Made by a program: the position numbers and the translations under genes
The notes under the pieces: generated by a model
Databases searched by the model: none
Told to the model about the DNA's origin: nothing
What the model saw: the letters and a program-made list of their open reading frames with translations, nothing else
In this document: piece after piece, positions 8,826 through 16,913 of the stretch
Layout: the number at the start of each line of letters is the position of its first letter
Position numbering within the stretch: position 1 is the first letter of the stretch
Source of the DNA: Desulfuromonadales bacterium
GTDB taxonomy: Bacteria > Desulfobacterota > Desulfuromonadia > Desulfuromonadales > Geopsychrobacteraceae
Assembly (NCBI GenBank): GCA_016931615.1
Contig: JAFGEL010000065.1
Coordinates: forward strand, 61,718-125,717
Direction of reading: 5' to 3'
Length of the DNA: 64,000 bases

Positions 8826-10595
8826 TCAGATGAGGGAAATATTTCGTTCGATCATTGATGGAAAATCTTGAGATGAAACGGCTGGGCTGAACAAAAAACC
8901 CTGTCCGTAATCACATCCCATCTCCTGCAATAGAACCAGTTGTTCCCGCTCTTCGATCCCCTCGGCAATGACTTGCATCTCCATGCTGTGAGCCATAGCG
9001 ATAATGGCTTTGACGATGGACGCATCCTGGGAGCTGGTGAGAATGTCTTTGATAAAGAAACGGTCAATTTTCACAATGTCGATCGGAAAAGTTTTCAGAT
9101 AAACCATGGATGAGTATCCGGTCCCGAAATCATCGATCGATATGGACATGTTCATCTCTTTGATCTGACGCAGAATATCGAGGGTTTCGTCGTTCTGTTG
9201 AGCCAGAACTGATTCAGTCAGTTCCAGTTCGAGAAAATCAGGGCTCAAGTTGAATTCCGCCAAAGTTCTGGTGATCTTTTCCGGGATATTTTGCTGAACA
9301 AAATGTTTGCTTGAAATGTTAATGGCGATCCTTTTGGGAGGAAGCTTAAGCTCTTTCCAGTCCAGCTGTTGTTTACAGCTTGTGCGGATGACCCAGTCGG
9401 TAAAGGGAATGATCAATCCCAATTCTTCGATAGCGGGAATAAATTCGCTCGGAGGGATTGTTCCCCGTTGCTGGTGCTGCCAGCGTGTCAGTGCCTCAGC
9501 TCCGATGATGGACCCGTCTTTAAGGTTGACTTGAGGTTGGTAATAAAGTTCAAACTCTTCGCCCTGTACAGCTTTACGGACATCATTTTCAAAATCGAGC
9601 CTTTGTCGAGCCTTGATGTTGAGGGTTTTTTTATAGAACTGAAAATTGTTTTTTCCGCTCTCTTTAGCATGATACATGGCCAGGTCGGCGTGTTTCATCA
9701 ATTCTTCAACTTCGGTTCCATCCAGCGGGAAAACACTGATTCCGATGCTGGCTGAGATGAAAATCTCGGTTCCGTCCAGGTTGAAAGGTTCAGCCAGGAT
9801 CTGATTGATTCTTTGTGCGACTCGGCCGGCGAATTCAGCATTTTTCAACCGCGGCAACATTACAGTGAATTCATCTCCGCCAAGGCGTGAAATATAGTGT
9901 TTCGCCTTTCTTTTGTTCAAGCGGCTGAAGGCATCACTGTCGCGAATGCACGAGCTGACCCGGTCGGCGACATGTTTGAGCAGATAATCACCGATATGAT
10001 GACCAAGCGTGTCGTTGATGGTTTTGAAGCGATCCAGATCCATGAACAGGATCCCCAGCATCGATTCTTCCTTGGCCGCTTCAGCAATAGCGATCTCCAG
10101 CGTATCTTTGAACAGGGTGCGATTGGCCAGTCCGGTCAGATGATCGAAGAATGCGAGTTCCCGGATCTGTTTCTGCTTGTCTATAACATCGTAAAAAGCT
10201 TCACTGGCTCGCAGCATGTACTTGACGCGGTAGTTCAGTACGGCCCAGTTGATCGGTTTGGTAATGAAGTCGGTCGCTCCTGAATCGAATGCCTTGTGAA
10301 TGGCCTCGATATCATCCAGCCCGGTGACCATCAGGATTGGAGCGTTTTCTCCACCCTTCAGTTTGCGGATGGCACGACAGGTGTCAAAGCCGTCCAGCTT
10401 CGGCATCATGACGTCAAGCAGTACGGCGTCCGGTACGATATTCTCAAATTCTTTCAAGGCGATCAGGCCATTTTCCGCCTCAGCTATGCGAAAGCCGATT
10501 TTTTCAAGGCTGGCACGCATCAAAAGTCTTGATGGCAGGTCATCATCGACAATGAGAATCAATGGCGCATTAGGATTTTTATCGGTCATATTCAT
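8826..10595 (-). CDS. Response regulator with REC-GGDEF-EAL domains
   Basis: A 589-residue c-di-GMP-metabolising response regulator. The N-terminal receiver has the acidic pair in VDDD, phospho-acceptor Asp in LLDVMMP, Thr in MVTG and Lys in ITKPI. The GGDEF domain keeps GGDEF, but about 12 residues (LNKRKAKHYISR) are inserted between the RDSD I-site and the active loop. The EAL domain keeps EALTRW, INISSKH, ELTESV, DDFGTGYSS, KIDRFF, AEGIEE and QGFLF, so phosphodiesterase activity is expected. Its ATG overlaps the upstream HPt-domain ORF as ATGA, suggesting a phosphorelay partnership. Confidence 0.93.
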   Translation of the reverse strand: MNMTDKNPNAPLILIVDDDLPSRLLMRASLEKIGFRIAEAENGLIALKEFENIVPDAVLLDVMMPKLDGFDTCRAIRKLKGGENAPILMVTGLDDIEAIHKAFDSGATDFITKPINWAVLNYRVKYMLRASEAFYDVIDKQKQIRELAFFDHLTGLANRTLFKDTLEIAIAEAAKEESMLGILFMDLDRFKTINDTLGHHIGDYLLKHVADRVSSCIRDSDAFSRLNKRKAKHYISRLGGDEFTVMLPRLKNAEFAGRVAQRINQILAEPFNLDGTEIFISASIGISVFPLDGTEVEELMKHADLAMYHAKESGKNNFQFYKKTLNIKARQRLDFENDVRKAVQGEEFELYYQPQVNLKDGSIIGAEALTRWQHQQRGTIPPSEFIPAIEELGLIIPFTDWVIRTSCKQQLDWKELKLPPKRIAINISSKHFVQQNIPEKITRTLAEFNLSPDFLELELTESVLAQQNDETLDILRQIKEMNMSISIDDFGTGYSSMVYLKTFPIDIVKIDRFFIKDILTSSQDASIVKAIIAMAHSMEMQVIAEGIEEREQLVLLQEMGCDYGQGFLFSPAVSSQDFPSMIERNISLI

Positions 10596-11185
10596 ATATT
10601 GATGTCCTGTTTCAGCTCATGGGCGACAAGTTCATAGACATGGCGGATACGGCTGACGATTTCCGTCGTTCCCATGAGAGAATTGTGTCGGGCTTTCTCT
10701 TCCAGGTCTTTGCATAATGCGGACAGCTGCATGGCCCCCAGGTTGGCACTGCTCGATTTGAGGTTATGGGCGATGTTGCGTAGGGTTACGGCGTCTTGTG
10801 TGTCCAAGGCTCGCTGGAGTTTGGTTAATTGTTCAGGGGTGTTTTCAAGATATAAGTTGACGATGCGCGCCAGAATATCCGGGTTGCCTTCGCTCTGCAA
10901 ATTGCGGATCGCTTCCAGGGCCGTTCGGTTGATCATCCCTTTTGGGGTCTCCTCATCATGGTCCGTCTGGGTGGTTTTCGCTGGGTTGCCGCTGCCGGTT
11001 TGTCGCTGTTGTAAAGTTTTGGGGAGCCATTGTTCAAGAACACGGGCAATCCGTTCCTGCCCAAACGGCTTGCTGACATAATCATCCATTCCGGCGGCCA
11101 GGCAATCCTCCCGATCCCCTTTCATGGCGTTGGCCGTCATGGCAATAACCGGAACAGATCTCCGCGACAATGAACCGGGTCATGA
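10592..11185 (-). pseudogene. 5'-truncated hybrid histidine kinase remnant (partial REC + HPt)
   Basis: The reading frame opens directly after a TGA with PGSLSRRSVPVIAMTANAM, the back half of a receiver domain (conserved Thr in MTA, Lys in VSKPF). The phospho-acceptor Asp, and all sensor, HisKA and HATPase parts, are missing. A complete-looking HPt domain follows, with its phosphorylatable His in AHNLKSSSANLGA (about residue 135 of the 192-residue track ORF). The only upstream start is a TTG at 11170 without a Shine-Dalgarno. This is best read as the 3' end of a hybrid kinase gene whose 5' part was deleted. The HPt could still be made, and its stop overlaps the start of the REC-GGDEF-EAL gene. 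Confidence 0.75.
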
Positions 11186-11201
11186 AAAGATTTAAACCCG
11201 C

Positions 11202-11993
11202 TTAAACAGCTCCCCTTTTCTTCAACTCCCGATCGATCAGACGTTTTCTGGTCGGCAGCGTTTTAAACGTCAATTGAAGCTGCTTCAGCAGAGGAAGATT
11301 CAACTGCGGTAGCCATAAAGTCAGCCATATTTCAGGTGTGCGGGGGTTTTTAAGCACGGCCATTCTGATGTTGCTTCTTTGCTTCCAACGGTTGTGGCGG
11401 GCAATCATGGAGATGGTTTCCCCGTTAGCCGTCGAACCCCTGAGAAACTGAAAAACCGCTGCTTCCTTCAGATGTGGGCTGCTCAGACAGGCCTCACAAA
11501 TCTGTGGATGTCCTTCTTTGAGAAGTTCTCCAACGATGGTGGCTGTACCGCGCCGGGCCAGGGTGATCTTATTACCCAGGGGGGTGGTCGCCAGGCGCTG
11601 AAGTATAGCGCGTTCAGCGGCAAGTTTCTGATCAGGAGTCGAACCGGGAAGGATACACAGGTCGAGAAGTTCAAACAGTCTCAGGTGAGGAAGCAGGCTG
11701 CGAATCAGCGGACCCGGTGTCGCCGGATTTTTAACGATAGCCAGCTGCAGGCGGTGGGTTAGAAGTGGTCTCTTGAGACGGTAAATGTGGCTCAGTAGCT
11801 CTTCCGACAAATCTCTGCGTTTCAGCAGTGTCAGCAGATGATCTTCGCCGAAAAAGGGGTTTTTGAGCACGACCTTAAGGACGCCCATATCCTGATCGAG
11901 CAGCAGCTGAAAAAGCTCTTCAACGCCTGCACTGAGAGCGCGTCGATATTTCTGTGTCGTTTGCTGGTCAAGGTTGTCGGCCGCAGAGTCCAT
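11202..11993 (-). CDS. Helical-repeat hypothetical protein
   Basis: A 263-residue Leu-rich, predicted all-helical soluble protein with no recognised catalytic motif. Short repeated units are visible, such as VLKNPFFGEDHLLTLLKRR, AIVKNPATPGPLIRSLLPHL and AVLKNPRTPEIWLTLWLPQL. The recurring (V/I)(L/V)KNP.(T/F) followed by a Leu-rich helix suggests a HEAT/LRV-like solenoid used for protein binding. It lies 7 bases downstream of the MshEN gene and just upstream of the truncated kinase remnant, in one apparent reverse-strand operon. A role as a scaffold in c-di-GMP signalling is only inferred from position. Confidence 0.7.
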   Translation of the reverse strand: MDSAADNLDQQTTQKYRRALSAGVEELFQLLLDQDMGVLKVVLKNPFFGEDHLLTLLKRRDLSEELLSHIYRLKRPLLTHRLQLAIVKNPATPGPLIRSLLPHLRLFELLDLCILPGSTPDQKLAAERAILQRLATTPLGNKITLARRGTATIVGELLKEGHPQICEACLSSPHLKEAAVFQFLRGSTANGETISMIARHNRWKQRSNIRMAVLKNPRTPEIWLTLWLPQLNLPLLKQLQLTFKTLPTRKRLIDRELKKRGAV

Positions 11994-12000
11994 GAGCTGA

Positions 12001-13197
12001 TCAGGAACTGAGAATCTTATTTTTCAGTATCAGTAGTTTGAAGGCCATTTCTGCTTTACCGACAATATATTGAATTTCAGCGAAGTACTGTTCCAGTTTT
12101 TCCAGTGGTCCTTGAACATAAAGAATGCTGACCAGGCGATCCCGGACCCTCAGTGGGACGGTCAGGCAATTTTGTGGAGGAGAGGTTTTGAAAAAATCCA
12201 GAATTTTGCGGTTTTGATCAGACTCTCTCACTGGGCCGAGATAATAAGGCCCTTGGGATGCAACCAGTCTGAAGATCGAATCTTCCGCCAGCGGGACGGA
12301 GAGATGATCAAATTCCTGCCGGGGATGGGAGCCTGCCGCCAGCCACCCGGAGACCATGTCGCCGCGAACCATGAATAATCCACAATGAGGGAAATTCACT
12401 TCAAAATAACGGATAATTGCAGATGCGATGTCATCACGTTGCTGGGCTTCCGCGAGCAGGTGAAGGATATCGATTTCTGGTTCTTTGCCGGAAGAGGGTG
12501 CAGCGACATAGGTGTCTTCGATTTGTTCCTCCGGACCGAGTTCGACATCCCCGAGTAAGGGCCAGGCTGTTTCATCGTCAATCTTGGCCTGATCGGTATT
12601 TTCAGCTGTGGCGACAGCTGCAGGCTGTACGGTAGCCCCGGGTTCCTCCGCGGTTTTTTCGGGTGCTTTTTTTTGCGCGGCGAGATTACGTCGGTTCAGC
12701 TGTACGGCGAGGGTTTCGTACCGGGGTGACAGCAGCATGCCGTAATGTTTTTTCAGGGCCATCATCAGGCGGATTTCCGGGATGGCAAGGGGGACGATGA
12801 TATGATTGAGCTGGAACGCGAGGTCATCGAGAATTTTCAGGTTGGCCACATCGTTGATGGCAACGTAGAGCTTCTTGCCTTCCTCATGGTAAGGAACGAT
12901 CTGATGTTTGAGGGCCACTTTGTCGGGGATCAGATTGAGGACAGCACCGGGAACGTTCATCAGCAGCTCCGGCTTGATATAATGAAGACGCAGCTGCTGG
13001 CTGAGAATTCGGGCCATCTGGTCCTCTTCGATCAGGCCGAGTTCAATCAGGCTGGTACCCAGCTTACCACCATAAATGCACTGATATTCAATCGCCTCAT
13101 CAAGCTGATGGGCATCGATGATTCCTTCGGCAAGAAGACATTCGCCCAGACGCCGTCGGGGAGCTCCGGATCTGTTCTGATGCTCTGGTAAATTCAC
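12001..13197 (-). CDS. MshEN-domain protein with C-terminal GAF-like region
   Basis: A 398-residue protein. Residues about 14-150 match the GspE/PilB N-terminal (MshEN) domain, with two RLGxxL...G-type motifs (RLGECLLAEGIIDAHQL and LGTSLIELGLIEEDQM). In MshE such motifs bind c-di-GMP. A low-complexity acidic/Ala linker (about 170-235) leads to a C-terminal part resembling GAF sensors. No ATPase domain is present, so this is not a secretion ATPase. The GTG start is backed by GGAGGGTGAT. Its neighbours are GGDEF/EAL genes, so a c-di-GMP effector role is a reasonable inference. First gene of a four-gene reverse-strand unit. Confidence 0.82.
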   Translation of the reverse strand: MNLPEHQNRSGAPRRRLGECLLAEGIIDAHQLDEAIEYQCIYGGKLGTSLIELGLIEEDQMARILSQQLRLHYIKPELLMNVPGAVLNLIPDKVALKHQIVPYHEEGKKLYVAINDVANLKILDDLAFQLNHIIVPLAIPEIRLMMALKKHYGMLLSPRYETLAVQLNRRNLAAQKKAPEKTAEEPGATVQPAAVATAENTDQAKIDDETAWPLLGDVELGPEEQIEDTYVAAPSSGKEPEIDILHLLAEAQQRDDIASAIIRYFEVNFPHCGLFMVRGDMVSGWLAAGSHPRQEFDHLSVPLAEDSIFRLVASQGPYYLGPVRESDQNRKILDFFKTSPPQNCLTVPLRVRDRLVSILYVQGPLEKLEQYFAEIQYIVGKAEMAFKLLILKNKILSS

Positions 13198-13364
13198 ATC
13201 ACCCTCCTGTGAAAATGAATTTTAGCAAATATTTTTTATAAAAGGGAAAAACTTTCCGAACTCACCTCTGGACAGGCCTTTTTTGAGTCGGTAAAGTAAC
13301 CTGCTTGGAACTTTTTATCGAACAGGACGAACTTATACACAGTTTTTAAGGATAATGACCAATC

Positions 13365-14288
13365 ATGACTTTCTCTGAACAACCTCTGCTGATTTTTGAC
13401 GGAGCCTGCGGAACCAATCTGCAGCTTGTCGATATCGGTGAAAAAGACTGGGATGGCTGCGAAGGCTGTAATGAAATTCTCAACCTGACGGCGCCCCGGT
13501 ATATCGTTGATCTGCATCGTTCGATGCTTGAGGCCGGGGCAATGGTGCTTGAAACCGATACGTTCGGCGCTTCACGGATTGTCCTGGCTGAGTATGGTCT
13601 TGAGGACCGGGTCCAGGAAATCAACCGCCGGGCCGTTGCCAATGCCCGTCAAGCGATCGGGGATCTGCCCGATAAATATGTTGCCGGATCGGTGGGACCC
13701 GGAACCAAACTGCCTTCACTCGGGCATATCGAAGTGAGGGCGCTCGCGGCGGCAACTCGTGAACAGGTTGAAGCCCTCGTCGATGCCGGTGTTGATTGTC
13801 TGATGATCGAGACCTGTCAGGACCTGCTGCAAGTCAAGACCGCCCTGGTTGCCGCCTTTGACGTGCTGAACAGCGCGAAACTTGACTTGCCGGTCATGGT
13901 TTCCGTGACCATAGAGCAGCAGGGGACAATGCTGGTTGGATCGGATATCGCCGCGATTGTCGCAACCCTTGAACCTTACCCGCTGTTTTCCCTCGGGTTG
14001 AATTGCGCGACCGGGCCGCAGGACATGATGTCGCATGTGCAGTATCTCAGTCAGAACTGGCCACGGCGTATCTCCGTGATTCCGAACCAGGGCCTGCCCG
14101 AAGTTGTGGCTGGTCAAACGCATTATCCGTTGAGTCCCGAAGATTATGCCGAGCAGATGTACGGATTTGTCGTGAACCAGGGCGTCAGTATCGTCGGGGG
14201 GTGCTGCGGGACCAGTCCGAAGCATATCAGGGCTCTGGTGCAGCGTCTTGCAGGGGTTGAAGTGAAAAAGCGGGAGGTGTCGGCATGA
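13365..14288 (+). CDS. Homocysteine S-methyltransferase domain protein (methionine synthase subunit 1)
   Basis: A 307-residue protein covering only the homocysteine-binding, zinc-dependent methyltransferase domain of MetH. It starts with FDGACGTNLQ (family DGA.GT) and carries the zinc-ligand cysteines in GLNCATGP and GGCCGTSP. It ends at the natural domain boundary and overlaps the next gene by ATGA. The next gene encodes the folate, cobalamin and reactivation domains in a different frame, so together they amount to one methionine synthase split in two. The divergent 167-base upstream region shows no recognisable SAM, SAH or cobalamin riboswitch. Confidence 0.88.
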   Translation: MTFSEQPLLIFDGACGTNLQLVDIGEKDWDGCEGCNEILNLTAPRYIVDLHRSMLEAGAMVLETDTFGASRIVLAEYGLEDRVQEINRRAVANARQAIGDLPDKYVAGSVGPGTKLPSLGHIEVRALAAATREQVEALVDAGVDCLMIETCQDLLQVKTALVAAFDVLNSAKLDLPVMVSVTIEQQGTMLVGSDIAAIVATLEPYPLFSLGLNCATGPQDMMSHVQYLSQNWPRRISVIPNQGLPEVVAGQTHYPLSPEDYAEQMYGFVVNQGVSIVGGCCGTSPKHIRALVQRLAGVEVKKREVSA

Positions 14289-16714
14289 AACCATCCGTCG
14301 CCAGTTTGTATCAGTCGGTCGAGCTCAACCAGGAAATTCCCCCGCTGCTGATCGGAGAACGCTGCAACCCCAACGGCTCCAGAGCTTTTCGTGAAGCCCT
14401 GTTGGCGGAGGACTGGGATGCCTGCCTGAAGATTGCTCTTGACCAGGAAGCACGCGGTGCCCAGGTTCTCGATTTATGTGTTGCCTATGCCGGGCGCGAT
14501 GAAGTCACGGATATGGTGCAATTAACCAAGCTTTTCGCCGGATCCTGCAAGGCGCCGTTGGTTTTTGATTCGACCAGTCCTGAGACTCTGGAGCAAGTTC
14601 TGCCGCTTTATCCGGGCCGCGCCATCATCAATTCGATCAACCTGGAGGACGGCGGAGCGAACCTGGAACGGATCTGCAAACTGGCCAAGACCTACGGCGC
14701 TGCAGTGATCGCCCTGACCATCAATCTCGAGGGAATGGCTTTGACCTGCGACAAAAAGGTCGCCGTGGCCAAAGATATTTATGCTCTGGCTGTCGATACT
14801 TACGGTTTGCGGCCGCAGGACCTGCTGTTTGATTTGCTGACTTTTACCGTCGGATCAGGCGATGAAACCATGCGTGACGCCGCGGTAGAGACCCTGAACG
14901 CAATCAAGCGGGTCAAACAGGAATTGCCGGACGTTGGGTTTACGCTGGGGATCAGTAATATCAGTTTCGGTCTGCGCCCTGCCGCGCGCAAAGTTCTGAA
15001 TTCGGTTTTTTTGCATCAGGCTGTCGAGGCCGGGTTAAACACGGCAATCGTCGATGCCGCCAAAGTGCTCCCCTACGCCAATATCAGCGAAGAGGATCGT
15101 GAGGTCTGTCAGGACCTGCTCCTGAATCGCAGCCCTGAAGCGCTGATGATTTTTATCGACCACTTCGAACAAGCAGCTGAGACCACAGATGAACAGGACG
15201 AAGCTGGAATTCTGGCTGAAGAAGCTCTGCGTCACAAGGTTTTGAAAGGTGACAAGGAAGGTCTGGATGATCTGCTGAGCGGCCTGCGCGGCCGCTGGCA
15301 GCCGCTGGATATCATCAACAACCTGTTGGTTCCCGCCATGCGCGAAGTCGGAGACCTGTTCGGGCGCGGTGAGCTGCTGCTGCCTTTCGTTCTGCAGTCT
15401 GCGGAAGTGATGAAACAGAGTGTGGCGTTGCTTGAGCCGTATATGGAAAAACTCTCCGATGAGGGGCGCACGTCAATTCTTCTGGCGACGGTTGCCGGCG
15501 ATGTCCATGATATCGGCAAAAATCTTGTCGACATCATTCTCAGCAATAACGGCTACAAGGTTCATAATATCGGGATCAAGGTTCCGGCTGAAGAAATCAT
15601 TGCTCAGGCCAGGGCCCTGAAGGTTGATGTTGTCGGCCTCTCGGGATTGCTGGTCAAATCGGCCCTGCTGATGAAGGAAAATCTGGCGCAATTTCAGGCG
15701 GCGGGTTTGACCCAACCGGTTCTTCTGGGGGGCGCAGCGCTGACGAAAAAATTTGTCGCTCAGGACTGTGTTCCCAATTATGCCCGTCCGGTGGTTTATT
15801 GTACCGATGCCTTTGCCGGTTTAAAGGCTATCCGCGAATTTGAAGCGGGAAACCTGCAGTCATCGACATGGGAAGAAAAGTCTGTCTCCCCTAATAAGCC
15901 GGGCCCGCAGCAGGACGTTCTTGATCGCTCCCATCCGGTTCCGAAGGTCCCTTTTGTCGGGCGACGACTGGTTGCTGATGTCGATGCGGAAAAGCTTTTT
16001 GCCTACCTCAATGAAGCGGCGTTGTTCCGCGGGCGCTGGGGCTACAGGCGTGGAAAGATGGCCAAAGAGGACTACGATCGTTTAAATCAGGAGACCGTTC
16101 TTCCCCTGTTTAAGCGACTCAAAGAGCAGGCTCTGAACGAAGGCTGGTTGAAGCCTCAAGTGGTTTACGGTTATTTTGATTGCCATAGCCGGGGTGAAGA
16201 CCTGGTGGTTCATTCCGACAGCGAAGACAAAGTGTTCAGCTTCCCCCGCCAGTCCGCTTCTCCCGGGCTGTGTATTGCCGATTATTTCCGTTCCGCTGAT
16301 GAAGGTGGTGATAAAGTCGGCTTTTTTGTCGTGACGATCGGCGATCAACTGGCGCGGATCACTCATGAGCTTTACGCCTCGGACAGTTATCATGATTACC
16401 TGATGCTCCATGGCCTGGGTGTTGAGCTGACCGATGCTCTGGCTGAATACTGGCATGAGCAGATGCGGATTGAAATGGGGATCCAGCAGGAACGGGGCGA
16501 TATGGCGGCTTATGTGGCCCAGGGCTATCAGGGTTCGCGCTACGGCTTTGGTTATCCTGCGTGTCCTGACCTCGAAGCCCATGTGCCGATTTTTGCCCTC
16601 TTGCGTCCTGAGGATATTCAGGTAAGCTTGACGGAGTCCTACGAAATGGTCCCTGAAATGACGACCTCGGCCATTGTTGCTCATCATCCTCAGGCCAAAT
16701 ATTTTGCGGTCTGA
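14285..16714 (+). CDS. metH: Methionine synthase, folate-, B12- and activation-domain part
   Basis: An 809-residue cobalamin-dependent methyltransferase lacking the Hcy domain, which is encoded just upstream. In order: a pterin-binding domain (IGERCNPNGS, about residues 20-270), the cobalamin cap (about 310-390), the B12-binding Rossmann domain with the DVHDIGKN cobalt-ligand motif and GLSGLL (about 395-520), and the C-terminal AdoMet-binding reactivation domain (RGRWGYRRG; YGFGYPACPDL, about 560-800). It transfers the methyl of 5-methyltetrahydrofolate to homocysteine together with subunit 1. The activation domain shows the enzyme is built for reductive reactivation by SAM. Confidence 0.92.
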   Translation: MKPSVASLYQSVELNQEIPPLLIGERCNPNGSRAFREALLAEDWDACLKIALDQEARGAQVLDLCVAYAGRDEVTDMVQLTKLFAGSCKAPLVFDSTSPETLEQVLPLYPGRAIINSINLEDGGANLERICKLAKTYGAAVIALTINLEGMALTCDKKVAVAKDIYALAVDTYGLRPQDLLFDLLTFTVGSGDETMRDAAVETLNAIKRVKQELPDVGFTLGISNISFGLRPAARKVLNSVFLHQAVEAGLNTAIVDAAKVLPYANISEEDREVCQDLLLNRSPEALMIFIDHFEQAAETTDEQDEAGILAEEALRHKVLKGDKEGLDDLLSGLRGRWQPLDIINNLLVPAMREVGDLFGRGELLLPFVLQSAEVMKQSVALLEPYMEKLSDEGRTSILLATVAGDVHDIGKNLVDIILSNNGYKVHNIGIKVPAEEIIAQARALKVDVVGLSGLLVKSALLMKENLAQFQAAGLTQPVLLGGAALTKKFVAQDCVPNYARPVVYCTDAFAGLKAIREFEAGNLQSSTWEEKSVSPNKPGPQQDVLDRSHPVPKVPFVGRRLVADVDAEKLFAYLNEAALFRGRWGYRRGKMAKEDYDRLNQETVLPLFKRLKEQALNEGWLKPQVVYGYFDCHSRGEDLVVHSDSEDKVFSFPRQSASPGLCIADYFRSADEGGDKVGFFVVTIGDQLARITHELYASDSYHDYLMLHGLGVELTDALAEYWHEQMRIEMGIQQERGDMAAYVAQGYQGSRYGFGYPACPDLEAHVPIFALLRPEDIQVSLTESYEMVPEMTTSAIVAHHPQAKYFAV

Positions 16715-16740
16715 ACTTTCCTTTAAGGGGGGAATACTCG

Positions 16741-16899
16741 ATGCGTTATATCTGTACCTGCTGCGGCTATGTCTATGATCCTGAAAAAGGGGATCCGTTG
16801 AATAATGTCTCCCCGGGAGTCGAATTTGAAGACCTTCCTCAAGGCTGGGTCTGCCCCCTCTGTTATGCCGAAACTGATCAGTTTGATCCTCTGGATTGA
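16741..16899 (+). CDS. Rubredoxin
   Basis: A 52-residue gene absent from the ORF track. The translation begins MRYICTCCGYVYDPEKGDP and contains both iron-ligand pairs: CTCCGYVYDP near the N-terminus and WVCPLCYA near the C-terminus. The length and the G-D-P and aromatic positions are standard for rubredoxin, a one-iron electron carrier in the cytoplasm of anaerobes, often serving oxygen or peroxide reductases. The sequence AAGGGGGG lies just upstream of the ATG as ribosome binding site. It lies 26 bases after metH and may be cotranscribed; a reductant role for MetH reactivation is possible but unproven. Confidence 0.93.
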   Translation: MRYICTCCGYVYDPEKGDPLNNVSPGVEFEDLPQGWVCPLCYAETDQFDPLD

Positions 16900-16913
16900 C
16901 CAGGCTCACTGTT

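Noticed and set aside
13198-13364. Possible SAM, SAH or cobalamin riboswitch before the split metH genes
   Set aside because: None of the conserved boxes of these classes could be recognised in the 167-base gap.
13365-16714. Sequencing frameshift as cause of the split metH
   Set aside because: The break falls exactly between domains with a proper ATGA stop-start overlap, which an accidental indel would rarely produce.
16082-16909. 275-residue reverse-strand ORF
   Set aside because: Antisense shadow of the metH activation domain and the rubredoxin gene.
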